Of a stretch of DNA of 64,000 nt, positions 11,682-22,424 are shown one piece after another. The position numbers and the translations under genes are program-made. The stretch lies in assembly GCA_020226215.1 (NCBI GenBank), contig CM035232.1, positions 63,770,184-63,834,183 on the forward strand, written 5' to 3'. The first letter of the stretch is position 1, and every line of letters begins with the position of its first letter. This stretch comes from Sindora glabra. Taxonomy: Eukaryota; Streptophyta; Magnoliopsida; Fabales; Fabaceae. Under the pieces are notes generated by a model. That model had not been told where the DNA came from, searched no databases, and saw nothing but the letters and a program-made list of their open reading frames with translations.

Positions 11682-12000
11682 TCCGAGCTACTGAGCAGGA
11701 GGGTCCGGGTTAGCTGGGGAAGAGGGGTGGAAAAGCTGGAACAGGGGCTCGACCATGCTCTCGATGTGTCTGGAGCACTTGTCCAAGTCATCATAAAGAC
11801 CCTCAATCCTTGTCTGACGGTCAGAGATAAGCCGAAGCTCAACCAGAATCTGCTGCTGACCAGATAGTATGTCCCGGAAGTAAGTCTCGAATGAAACTCT
11901 GCCCCCGCAGAAGATGATGGACCCATATCAAGAGCTGCATCACCATCATCTCCTGGAGAATCATGCTGTTCCTCATGGGGTAGCTGCTGCACAAGAAAAT
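11682..12000 (-). pseudogene. Small unknown ORF downstream of gag-protease, one frameshift
   Basis: From about 11992 the minus strand reads an acidic start (PGDDGDAALDMGPSSSAG), then shifts frame at a run of five G (about 11905-11909). It goes on in another frame with GQQQILVELRLI, RIEGLYDDLDKC and SMVEPLFQLFHPSSPANPDP before a stop near 11682. The second part looks helical, with heptad-like spacing, and ends in a Pro-rich tail. The two parts fit together only if one base was lost in the G run. I do not recognise the family. The position, after gag-pol and before the 3' UTR, is where Athila elements carry their extra downstream ORF. The start is unclear because hairpin repeats lie just upstream. 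Confidence 0.45.
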
Positions 12001-12029
12001 GGAGGAGTTTTAGCCATTAAAAGCTCATC

Positions 12030-12275
12030 CGCCAAGGAACATAGGGTCCGACACGTCTCGTGTTGTACCCCGTGTTTCTCTCTGGAAGGCTCATGTTCAA
12101 AACTCCTATTCATTGGTTCAGTCAGTGAGGTACACGGGGTAAGACACGGCCCGTGTTCTACACCGTGTATCTCACTGGAATGCCATGAAAATCATAAATC
12201 TTTTATACTAACCAGACAGTGAGGTACACGGGGTATGACACGTCCCGTGTTCTACACCGTGTATCTCATTGGAAT
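12030..12275 (-). repeat. Internal hairpin minisatellite, about three units
   Basis: Three units of 'tacacgggg..gacac(g)..cccgtgtt.tac.ccgtgt' type lie here, with the same core as the LTR arrays at 16184-16550 and 20829-21085. Each unit is self-complementary (acacgg / ccgtgt) and can fold. It is unusual for an LTR repeat to be found inside the element too. Confidence 0.75.
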
Positions 12276-12469
12276 GCATTTTGAGCCTTCTGTGCAAGAA
12301 AATGAATAACCAACATGCATATATGCTTAATTTACCCCAGAGACAGAGACCAAATGCAAAAATGAACATCCTAAATCAACAGCTAATGACTTATATGCCT
12401 CAAACTACTCAGAAACTCAGAATAAAAATAGGAAAAACTAAGAATTAAAAGCAAGAAAATTGAAAAAAT

Positions 12470-12530
12470 AAGCTTGGGTTGCCTCCTAAGAAGCGCTTGT
12501 TTAAGGTCATAAGCTTGACCCCTGTTTTAA
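12470..12530 (-). other. Conserved Athila post-ORF leader motif
   Basis: Just after the protease stop the minus strand reads 'aagcgcttcttaggaggcaa' followed by 'cccaagc'. From memory this kind of string follows the long ORF in Athila-type elements. Here it follows gag-protease directly, as if the RT-integrase part had been cut out. The link is recall, not a search. Confidence 0.4.
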
Positions 12531-15059
12531 TCAGTCTAGTGCTGCCATTATTGGTGGCCCGACAACATGATGTTTCAATCCCTTGCCATTAAGTGGTGGG
12601 CTTGCCTCCAAAAACTCTGCATATGCAGCAATCTCCTCATTTTCAACAACTCCATTTGTGACTAGACATGCTTCAAGTGGATCTTGAAGGCACCCCATTA
12701 GAAGGGTTTCGTTCACAGCTTTATCTACCACATCAATCCTGCATATTGAATCTTCACAAACAGGTAATTTTATTGATTCATTCAAATTAAACTTAACTTT
12801 TTCATCCCCAATAAATAATGAAAGTCTACCATTTTTTACATCAATCAGAGCACCCGCAGTGGCTAAAAAGGGTCTACCTAAAATTATAGGGATTTGTGAA
12901 TCCTCTTCCATTTCAAGCACAACAAAATCAACAAGAATGAAGAACTTACCAACCTTGATAGGTATATCCTCAAGTATACCTACTGGATATTTCACTGAAC
13001 GGTCAGGTAGTTGAAGTGAAACTATGGTGGGCTTCATCTTTTCTATATTCAGCCTCCTTGCAACCGACAATGGCATGAGGCTCACACTTGCTCCTAAATT
13101 AAACAATGCTCGATCAATTGGAACATTTCCAATCACACAAGGAATAGAGAAGCTGCCTGGGTCCTTTAGCTTAGGAGGTAATTTGTTCTGGATGATGGCA
13201 CTACACTTCTCCGTTAGGGCTACAGTTTCATGTTCCTTTAGCTTCCTTTTGTTTGAGAGAATGTCCTTTAAGAATTTTGCATATGATGGCATTTGTGAAA
13301 AAGTATCAATGAAGGGGATATTGATGTACAACTTCTTCAATACTTCCAAGAACTTCCCAAACTACTTATCAAGTTTAGCCTTTGCTAGTCTTTGAGGATA
13401 AGGGATTGGCGGTTTATATGGCTCTGGAGGGACATACTTTGGCTTTTCAAGTAACTCCCCTTCTTTGTCTTCAGCTTCATTAGGAATTGAGGCCTTGTTG
13501 CCTTCTTTCTGCACTTCCCCCACACTTATATCTTCTTCATCTTCTTGAGTGGCAATTGGATCCTTCAATAGCCTTTCACTCCTAAGAGTTATTGCCTTAC
13601 AATGCTCTCTAGGATTTGATTTAGGTTGAGCGGGAAGTTGACCAAAAGCTCTAGAAGAAGATGCAGAAGCTTGTTGAGCTATTTGAGTTTCCAACATCTT
13701 TCCATGTGTGGCCAATGAATCAACTTTGGAGGACAGTTGCCTAATAGAATCCTCCATTGCTCTACCATGCTGTCTAAACTCTTCATTAGTTTTCTCTTGA
13801 GAAATGAGAAATTTCTCCAAGAAGCCTTCTAATTTAGCAGTGGAAGAAGTTTGAGCCAGTCGGTTGTAGGGTCTTTGGTTTTGGAAACTGAGTGGTGGTG
13901 GTCTATTGGGAGTGGTTTGTGTGTTGTATGGCTGGGTGGGCTTGTAGGAAAAATTTGGGTGGTTCCTCCATGATGGATTGTAGGTATTTCCAAATGGTTC
14001 ATTTGCATTTTTCTATCCAAACCCACTGTTATGCACATAGTTCACTTGTTCAGTGAAATCTTGCCCCAATGTACACTCAGTTGCCATGTGACCTGTAATA
14101 CCACAAATCTCATAAGGAAGGTCAGTAGCACCTGTTGCATTCACACTGTTAACTTGAAATTTATCAAACTTAGCCATAAGTGCATCTACTTTGCTACCTA
14201 GACTTCCTAGTGCATCTACCTTAGCTGATAAATGGTTAAAAGCATCTAATTCATACTTACCTGGAGCTTTCCTTGAAGATCCCCTCTCATTTGACCATTG
14301 GTAATGGTTCAAAGCCATATCTTCAATCAACTCATATGCTTCATCCAACCTTTTGTTCATCAAAGCACCTTCTCCAGCAGCATCCACAGTAAGCTTAGTA
14401 TTGTAGTTCAAACCATTGTAAAAGGTATGAAGAACTAGCCATTTCTCTAACCCATGATGTGGACACAGCCTTAACAGTTCCTTGTATCTATCCCAAGCAT
14501 CAAATAGAGATTCCCCTTCTCTCTGAGAAAATGTAGTGATTTCATTCCTTAATTGAGCAGTCTTGCTTGGGGGAAAATATCTTGATAGAAAAGCCCTCAG
14601 TAGCTCTTCCCATGTTGTGATAGATCCTGCTGGTAAAGAGTGTAGCCACGCCCTTGCTCTATCCCTCAAGGAGAATGGGAAGAGTCTAAGCTTGATAGCA
14701 TCCACTGCTACACCATTAATCTTGATTGTATCACAGTATTCTAAGAAAATCTGGATATGGAAGTTTGGATCCTCCATTGGTAGTCCACCAAACTGGTTTT
14801 GCTACACCATTGACAGAAGAGCTGGCTTTAATTCGAAATTATTAGCCTCAACTGCAGGCCTTCTTATACTGGATTGAAGCCTAGTGGCATCGGGTGCTGC
14901 AAATTCTCTAAGTGATCTGTTATCCATGTCTTCAATTATTGGTTCAAGGTCAATTGTTTCTTGGATATGTACTGATTTTTGCTCTCTTCTTCTCCTAAGC
15001 AGAGTTCTTTCAATCTCCGGATCTAAGTCAAGAATTCCTTCAAGACTTCTCCTTCACAT
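12531..15059 (-). pseudogene. Athila-like gag-protease polyprotein, one frame with four stops
   Basis: An ATG at 15059-15057 opens a single frame of 843 codons ending at 12531. It is interrupted only by TGA at codon 2 (15056-15054) and TAG at 14804-14802, 14015-14013 and 13364-13362. Domains in order are: an N-terminal part with SLEGILDLDPEIERTLLRRR; the capsid-like retrotransposon gag block (KLRLFPFSLRDRARAWLHSL, WEELLRAFLSRYFPPSK); a possible degenerate zinc knuckle (CGITGHMATEC); a coiled region; a Pro-rich linker; and a retropepsin. In the protease the active-site DLGAS reads NLGAS (AAT codon at about 13101), which removes the catalytic Asp. ILGRPFLAT marks its C-terminal part. The frame ends after the protease with no RT. 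Its near-intact state suggests a younger insertion than the host element. Confidence 0.88.
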
Positions 15060-15227
15060 ATACAAAGATTTTATGCAAAAAGAGTAGGTAATACTCGAAC
15101 AAAACAAGATAAGAAAGAAATACTATAAAAATAAGAAAATCAGAACAAGATGAATTAAGAATTAAAAGAAAATGAATTTCCTAGTCTAATTCACTCAAAA
15201 GTTCTTGTTAATATCAACCAGTTGCAA

Positions 15228-15245
15228 TCCCCGGCAACGGCGCCA
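15228..15245 (-). promoter_or_regulatory. Primer-binding site, tRNA-Asp type
   Basis: The minus strand reads TGGCGCCGTTGCCGGGGA, a perfect complement of the 3' end of plant tRNA-Asp. It lies 6 bases inside the 5' LTR edge (15252). This PBS is typical of Athila elements. Confidence 0.92.
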
Positions 15246-15251
15246 AAAACT

Positions 15252-16744
15252 TGATGTGATCCCGCAAGTGCACGGGTTAAGTCGAGTTATAGTATAAAAG
15301 ACTATTGTCTCCACAAGGATTGCACGTTGAATACTAACTGAATTTCAAGTAAAATTATCTAGGCGTATTAATTGATAGTATGAATTAAGGATAAAATGTA
15401 AAACAGAGCTTAGTTATCAAGAAAAGGTTTAATTCAATGAAATGAAAGTGTACTCAGCTTAAGGTTCCCTTGTACATTTCATTATAGAATGAATGTAATC
15501 CTCTAACTTAGTTTACTGTTAATTTAGACTGCTGGATTACCTAAATTAAGCTATACCTCATTGCAAGGCTACTAGCTACTAACCAAAAGATTAAGTGCCC
15601 AGAATTACTCTAGTAATCACTCATCTAGGTTGCATTAACTTGCTTTAGAATCCATTTTCAGACATTTCATCCTGTGCAAAAGAATCCAATTAGCTTAATT
15701 CCTAAGTCTAATTGATATTCCCAATGATTATGCAAGGTCCGATTAATTAATTGGTCATTTCAACTTAGAATCAATTAATCCATAACACAAATCCAATATT
15801 CTGGATATATTGGTTTGTTCCAGCATAAACAGCATAATCAAATCATAAATTAATAGTAAATCAAGCTAGATTATATAAAATTCAAATCCATAAATTCATG
15901 AACAAGTTTACCCAAGCTGAGCACAAGGGTTTAGTGTGAAAACATTATAAAATCAGAAGAAAACCAGAAAACAGAGAGGAAATTCAAACAATTCATGAAG
16001 ATCTACAAATTCCTTGCTTGAATCTTCAATTCCTTGCTCGAATCCACGTTAGAAGGTGCCTTTGGCGAGTTTGGGTCTCTCCTAGGGGTTTCTCCTAGCA
16101 GCTCTCCTTGTTAATTCTCGGTTTCTCCTCTCCTTTCTTCCCCTTTTTTTCAAAATTTTGCACAAAACTTATATTGGTGATGTACACGGGGTCCAACACG
16201 GCCCGTGTTGTACCTCGTGTTTCTCAACGAAAGTTGAGCAGCACGATACACGTTGTGCGACACGTCCCGTATTCTTCTCCGAAGTGTCAAGCAGTAATGT
16301 ACACGGGGTATGACACGGCCCATGTTGTACCCCGTGTTCTTCGACGAAGGCTGATCAGCATGCTACACAGGGTGTGACACCCCTCGTGTTTACCTCAGAA
16401 ACGAAAGGCAGTATGATACATGGGGTATGACACGTCCCGTGTTTACCCCCGTGTTCTTCTCTGAGCAGTTCAGTGAAGCCTCGAAGCATTTCCAGAAGGA
16501 TACACGGCCTTCAACACGGGGTTCCCATACCCCGTGTTCTTTGCCAGGTGAGCAAATTTATTTCAATTCTCCACAATTCGCATAGTTTTGCCTCCGGATC
16601 CTTTTCTAATGCTCATATGTGTCCTTTCAAAGCTTGAAAACAAAATATCGAGCATCTAAGTATCTTTTTCAATCAATTTGCACAAAATACTAAGTAAATA
16701 AGTGATGAAACTCATAGAATTTATGTGCAATTGTGCATTTGTCA
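15252..16744 (-). repeat. 5' LTR of Athila-like element
   Basis: The LTR is 1493 bp, starting TGACAAATGCAC and ending GGGATCACATCA on the minus strand. It is highly similar to the 3' LTR at 8776-9950 apart from the expanded minisatellite (16184-16550). It abuts the PBS. Confidence 0.9.
16184..16550. repeat. Hairpin minisatellite in the 5' LTR, about six units
   Basis: Six diverged units of about 60 bp begin near 16184, 16244, 16300, 16363, 16418 and 16500. Each has 'acacgggg' and 'ccccgtgt'-type arms around a 'gacacgtcccgtgt' core. The partner LTR has one fused unit and the solo LTR at 19934-21277 has four. Confidence 0.8.
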
Positions 16745-16749
16745 TTTTC

Positions 16750-18060
16750 ATGTTTTAATAATGAATAGATGAAAGGAGCACTGGGTTTTAGTTTTGGCTA
16801 AATGTATTTCGTTATCACTTTCATCTTTTGAGTCCTCACCAACATAAGCCACCTTTTCTTTTTTGAAATATGTTTAATGTAGATTTTTATTTTTCTCTAT
16901 TGCAATTATTTGATCTAATGAACTTTCTTGGCTAATTGGGCCATGTAGATTATGTTATGATTGATGAGCATTTTATGAGTGGCATAGCTAAACCTTATTA
17001 TTGCTATCTTCACAATCTTAATTTTTGCTACTTGCATGAAGGACTTATCTCTTGCTTGCTAGAATCTAAAAAGATATTCTTTGGTGGACTTAATCGAATT
17101 TTCCTTAATATTAATTAAATCTATTAGTCTTACTTTACTTTCTTCATAGTAAATGTGGTTATGGAATAGTTGTTCCATTTGAGTCCATGAATGTACAAAA
17201 TTAAAAGCCGAACTTGAATACTAAGAGAACACTATTCTAGTTAAGGATAAGGGAAAATGTCTTAATTTTAAGAACTCATTTGAAATGAGCTCTTAGCATT
17301 TGGTCGTGAACTTGGTAATATGTTTAATAATTGATTAGTTGTCTTCATTAATGAATATCATAAATTTTAGCATTTTGAACCCTTTAACTAGTTCAAGCCG
17401 ATGCATCCATTTTGGTATAGAACCACAATAATTTGGATAGATACTTTGTCCTTTTAATTGATTTATTAGCTGCTTGACCAAAATCTACAAGTTTAGTTCC
17501 TACCCTTATTAATCTTGCAAACTAAGTTTGAGTTAATTTATCTAACCTTGATTTAGTGGGTTTTAACAAGTATAATTATTCAGTGTCCTTTTATTTACTT
17601 AATGCCATTGGACTCTATCTCCTTAATTATGAAGACCATATCAAACTACTTTTCTTAATTGTTTACCTTTATTTGGTACTCTTATTTGCTTGATATGATT
17701 AACCTTGAGTAGTTTTGGTTTTGAAATGTCAACCTTAGTCTACTTACTATTAGAGAGATGCTTTTCACCTTAACAATAACCCAAGTTTATCATCATGCTT
17801 TAGAGTTTTTAGGTCACCTAATTTTGATTGGGAATAATTTCCTCCTGCATAGGCTTTAAAATAGTTGCAATATGTTATGAAAATAGGTTAAACATCTTAT
17901 AGTTATTTTCATCCATTTGCTATTCAAGGACTTGTAATTTTTGGGATGTCACATTATGACCCTCGATATTGACAAACTCTATTATATGTAGATTAGTTTT
18001 GTCAACCTGATACCCTCTATTGTTGAATATGATTACCCTATTATTTTCATCAGTTGCCAG
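16750..18060 (-). pseudogene. Gag N-terminal and central part of Tat-like element
   Basis: Minus-strand blocks in order from about 18060 down are: ATILKPMQEEIIPN; LVKQLINQLKGQSIYPNY; IPKWMHRLELVKGFKMLKF; FLKLRHFPLSLT; HSWTQMEQLFHNHIYYEESK; STKEYLFRF; and VAYVGEDSKDESDNEIHLAK. These match Tat-type gag in order (for example 'LKLRLFPLSLTG.AFTWY', 'WAQMEQLFHDHFY.GE'). The frame is interrupted by several stops and shifts. The last block runs up to the Athila-like LTR at 16744, and the next gag block appears beyond it at 8775. Gag forms the particle that packages the element RNA. Confidence 0.75.
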
Positions 18061-18462
18061 CATGCCATAGGTTATTCCAGAAAGAAAGCCAGTAAGCCTT
18101 TAGCATTAACTTTTAGATTGTTATTCAACTAGTTTCCATTTTTTGGCCTATCTATTTATTATGATTTTGATAACCATTTTTCTAGTTTGAGTTTTGACTT
18201 ATCTTTGGCCAAAGTGGCCTCATTCAGTGTTCTAAAGGTTTATATTTTCAACATCTTCAATTAAGATTTTTTATTATTGACTATCTTCAATGTCTTTTGC
18301 ATATCTTTCCAAGAACAAAAGGTTATCCTATAAAGGGCTAGAACTATAAAAAGGTGTGCTAGTGAATTATGAACCAATTATGGGTGTAGTCATGCTTCCT
18401 AATTGTATAGTTTTTCCACTTCTTAATTGCATAAAATGGTTAATGCAAATTATCTTAACTAT

Positions 18463-18481
18463 ATCCCACCAAGCATGCCAA
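18463..18481 (-). promoter_or_regulatory. Probable primer-binding site of Tat-like element
   Basis: The minus strand reads TTGGCATGCTTGGTGGGAT, a decayed form of the 'TTGGCACGCCCGGTGGGAC' type PBS seen in Tat-lineage elements. It sits just inside the right LTR and upstream of gag. The primer tRNA is not assigned here. Confidence 0.5.
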
Positions 18482-19176
18482 TTTATTTATACCTAAAAAT
18501 AAAATATTTTACAAAATGCACTTAAATTAAGAATATTTATTTTAAGGATTATCATGTAGGATTTTGTGTATAGAGTTTACTAGTTAGAGGATTGAATGAA
18601 AAATAAAATCAATAACAAATAAGGAGCACAATAATGCATTCACTTTAATAATATACAAAACTTATGTTAAAAAAAGGTGAACAATTCTATTATAGTCACT
18701 TATCTAGACTTCTAACATTTTGGCAGATTCTCTATAAGCAATAGCAAATTAACCTAGTTGAAAACTCTTGGAGCCAAGTTAATCTGCTTACTAGGTGGAT
18801 CGATCTTAGAGATGAGGTGTCTTAAGATTACTTAGAAAGGTAATGACTACAACTATAAAATTTGGAAAGCTAGTAGAGTGCTTGAATAGAGAATACATGC
18901 AATATTGTATGTTTTAGTGTTCAATTAGCAAAATGAAGCCTTATATATATTGAAATATGGATATTTATAATATTATTTGGCAATTATAGAAAGTTACATT
19001 GGCAATTATTGGCATTGTTTTTTGAATTTTGTGTGTAATTATCTCCAAACTTGCTTTACTAATTAGCAGTTATCTTGAAAATAAGATCATGGGTCTCCCT
19101 TCATTGATAGGTAATTGCCACATAATAAGATAATGGTCCAATGGTTGCTAATATATAAGCCCTACTTGCCACATCA
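18482..19176 (-). repeat. 5' LTR of Tat-like element
   Basis: The right edge is fixed by the match to 1-61, which ends at CA (19175-19176). The left edge is placed next to the PBS-like site, giving about 0.7 kb, but the expected terminal TG/CA bases there are eroded. No coding is seen. Confidence 0.55.
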
Positions 19177-19928
19177 TCAGTTGAATACTTAATTAGTTAA
19201 AGGTTTTATCCTTATAACATCATTGTAAAAGTTTTTTTTTCATACAAGTAGCCATACAAATTACAAAGTAGTTTTCCTTGGTAACTCATTTAGTTGGTAA
19301 GTTTTTATTCAATAATCTATATTAATTGAAAAAAAAATCTCTCCTTCTAATTTGCTCACTCATACACTATACACCATTCAAAATTTTCTTTCTCTTTTTT
19401 TAGGATAAAAATCGAAGTTGTTATTACTAAATAAGAGGATTGGTGTTCCTATTTTGAGCAAGTAAATGTGCTCATCCTTTTATTTTCCTCACAAATGGAT
19501 TAGGATTAATAGTTACTCCATTATTTTCCTTTATTTTTTTAAAGATCATCACCCTTTTTTAAGAATTTAGAAAAAATGAAAGTAAATACCATCTCTACAT
19601 TCTTTATTCTAAAATCTTTTAACCTTACTGGTTGAAAATACTAATTCTAAGCATCAAATGGATGAATTAAGGTAAAATATGAAAAATTAAAATGCATGGT
19701 TTAGGTTGTTTTGGAAAAAATTAGAAAGGTTCACGTATCATAAAATTATGAGAAAAATATATAAGGAAAATTAATGGAAAATTTTTCATGGATTAGGTCA
19801 ACCTTTAAAGGAAAAACCAACGTTGGACTTGTATGAAATCAATTTGAAGGAGGAATATATAGTAAAATTCTAAATGATTGATATGTTTAGAACTTGTAGG
19901 AAAAACTACAAAATATTTATGCACCAAG
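19177..19928. other. Intergenic, no feature seen
   Basis: AT-rich sequence lies between the Tat-like element and the Athila-family solo LTR. Only homopolymer runs were noted. Confidence 0.5.
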
Positions 19929-19933
19929 AGAAC

Positions 19934-21277
19934 TGACGTGATCCCGCAAGTGCATGGGTTTAGTCGAGTTATAGTATAAAAGATATCATCTCCACAGGGA
20001 TTGAATGTTGAATACTAACTGAATTTCAAGATAAATTATCTAGGTGTACTGATTGATATTGTGAATTAAGGGTAAAATGAAAAACAAAGCTTATGGATTA
20101 GGTAAAGATTTAATTCAAATGAGATGGAAGTGTACTCAGCTTTAGGGTTCCCTTGTACTTTTCATTATGGAATGAAGATAATCCTCTAATTTGGTTTATT
20201 GTTAATTTAGATTGCTGGATTACCAAAAATAAGCTATACCTCATTGCAAGGCTACTAGCTACTAACCAAAAGATAAAGTGCCCAGAATTTCTCTAGTAAT
20301 CACTTATCTAGGTTGCATTAACATGGCTTGAGAATCCAATTTTAGACATTTCATCCTGCGCAAAAGAATCCAATTAGCTTAATTCCTAAGTCTAATGGAG
20401 ATTCCCAATGATTATGCAAGGTCTGATTAATTAATTAGTCATTCCAACCTAGAATCAACTAATCCTTTACACAAATCCAATATTCCGGAAGTATTGAACT
20501 GTTGAAATACAAAACAGTATAATCAAATCATAAATTAACAGTAAATCTAGCTAGATTATATAAAAATCAATTCCATAAATTCATGAACAAGTTTACCCCA
20601 GCTAAGCACTTGGGTTTAGTGTGAATTCATTACATAACCAGCAAAAAACCAGAAAACAGAGAAGGAAATTAAACTAGTCATGAAACTCTACAAATTCCTT
20701 GCTTGAATCCAAGGTTAGAAATTGCCCTTAGTGACTTTGGGTCTCTCCTAGGGTTTCTACTAACGGCTCCTCCTTTTTAATTTTTAGTTCTCCTTCCTTT
20801 TAATTTTTCGCATAAAACTTATATGAGTAATGTACACGGGGTATGACACTCCTTGTGTTGTACCTCGTGTTTCTCTGCGAAGGTTGAACAACATGATACA
20901 CGGGGTATGACACTCCCCGTGTTTACTTACGAAGTGTTAGGCAGTATGGTACACGGGGTATGACACTGCCCGTGTTTAACCCCGTGTTCTTCTGCGAGCA
21001 GCTCAGTGAAGCTTCGAAGCATTCCAGAAAGGTACATGGCCTTCCACACGGGGTTCCCATACCCCGTGTTCTTTGTCAACTGAGTGAGTTTACTTCAATT
21101 CTTCACAATTTATATGGTTTTGGCTCCGGATCCTTCTCTAATGCTCAAATGGGTCACTACAAAACCTGAGAACAAAATATCAAGCATTTAAGTCCCTATT
21201 TTCAATTAATTTGCACAAGATACTAAGTAAATAAGTGATGAAACACATAAAATCTAAGTGCAATTGTGCATTTATCA
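19934..21277 (-). mobile_element. Solo LTR of the Athila-like family, TSD AGAAC
   Basis: The 1344-bp copy starts TGACGTGATCCC and ends TTTATCA, flanked by a perfect duplication AGAAC (19929-19933 and 21278-21282). It aligns along its whole length with both LTRs of the element at 8776-16744. It is more diverged from them than they are from each other, and holds four minisatellite units. No internal region is present, so it arose by LTR-LTR recombination. Confidence 0.92.
20829..21085. repeat. Hairpin minisatellite in the solo LTR, four units
   Basis: Four units begin near 20829, 20895, 20949 and 21031, with the same acacgggg / ccccgtgt arms as in the LTR at 16184-16550. Confidence 0.75.
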
Positions 21278-21282
21278 AGAAC

Positions 21283-22424
21283 AAGTAATGAACATGCATG
21301 GAAAATTGAGAAAAAGAAATTCATAACAAATTTAAGATGGTTCAACCGTTCAAGTACCATCGAAAGAGAGATAAGCATATGAAATAGTATGGATTCAAGT
21401 TAAGAAAACATAAATGCTAAAGCATTATATGATAAGTATGTATGAAATTTTTAATGAAAAAGGAACAATGTATAGTTGAAATAAGAAGGAAACGATGAAC
21501 CTTGGACATGCATAATAAATTAATTTATGGAAAATATGTGGTAAAGAATATTATAGGGTAGTTATACATATAACTTTAAAAGAAAAGGTTCATGACAATT
21601 CATTATGGGGTTAGGTTACACTATATATGTATATAATATGAATGTGAGAATGATTTTATTTAAAAATCTTATGTGAGTTATGGACTGTGACATGGTTTTT
21701 TTTAAATTTATTATTGGATATAGGGTGTCTTGAATTTTGGTTGGAGATTTAGCAAAACAAATTTCTAAGAAAAATAGCCTAAAGGGTTCAATTTTGTAAG
21801 GAATTATGGAGGAAAATGCTAGCTTAAGTTAGATGACTAATTCTTTAAATGAAAGTTAAGAAATAGATGGTGGTAGTTAATTCAAGTTGAGGATAAGGCA
21901 TAGAGAGATCTTATGGTGGTTTAGGTATCATATGTGAGGAATTTAAAAAATCATCTTTTTAAATCTCTTTAGGAATAATTGTATATAAGGTGGATTAAGA
22001 TATAGTTTTTAGAATTTATTTGTTAGTCATAGAGTACCCTGATGCATAATGGTGTCATATTGGAATAAAATTATAAGAAAAGAAACCATAGAGTTTGGTC
22101 CATGTATAGGTTATAAAAGAAAATTTTAGAACTGTATGATTTACCCTTTATAAATTAAAATCAATAAGGTGGTACTTGTGGGTGGTTGAATTGAATTAAA
22201 ATCTATAAGATATGTTGCATGACATGTAGTATGTCTAAAGCAAATTTAGAGTTCATGATTATAAATCAAGTTGGATCTAGAGATAGAATATGTGGATGAG
22301 TTTAACTATACATGGATCATGATCTAAGGCAATGTAATAAAACTTCTACTATGGAACCCAAGAATTACATGAAGTAAATATTAAATGCCTAAAATTTTGA
22401 AATTTACTGAAAGTTTTAGGATTG
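21283..22424. other. Intergenic, no gene seen
   Basis: AT-rich sequence with stops in all frames. I recognise no TE domain. Confidence 0.5.

Larger units (their letters stand above)
8776..16744 (-). mobile_element. Athila-like non-autonomous LTR retrotransposon (gag-protease only)
   Basis: Two LTRs of one family (8776-9950 and 15252-16744) flank an internal region with a tRNA-Asp PBS at 15228-15245, a gag-protease frame (15059-12531) and a PPT at 9951-9964, all on the minus strand. The flanks are TTTAC and TTTTC, a 5-bp TSD with one mismatch. The element sits inside gag of the Tat-like element. No RT, RNase H or integrase can be read between the protease end (12531) and the 3' LTR, so it needed helper enzymes. 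The gag wording and the tRNA-Asp PBS place it with Athila. Confidence 0.88.
1..19176 (-). mobile_element. Tat/Ogre-like Ty3/gypsy retrotransposon, degenerate, cut by window edge
   Basis: The terminal 61 bases of the window (shared core 'ccaatggttgcta', then 'taagccctacttgc') recur at about 19115-19176, which marks two LTRs in the same orientation. Between them, on the minus strand and in the right order from high to low coordinates, lie a PBS-like site, gag, protease, RT, RNase H and part of integrase, followed by an antisense PMD reading frame. Net of two nested insertions (538-1882 and 8776-16744) the internal part is about 9 kb. Gag and RT wording matches the Tat/Ogre branch. Every frame is broken by stops or shifts, so the element is dead. 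Its left LTR is mostly outside the window, so its TSD cannot be checked. Confidence 0.75.

Noticed and set aside
11914..12222. 102-codon open frame on the plus strand
   Set aside because: It runs antisense through the hairpin minisatellite and the small element ORF; its length comes from the GC-rich repeats.
13024..13395. 123-codon open frame on the plus strand, and similar ones at 14563-14877
   Set aside because: These are antisense shadows of the Athila-like gag-protease frame.
16108..16377. 89-codon open frame on the plus strand
   Set aside because: It lies wholly in the LTR and minisatellite, and the matching frame at 9631-9843 is likewise LTR sequence.
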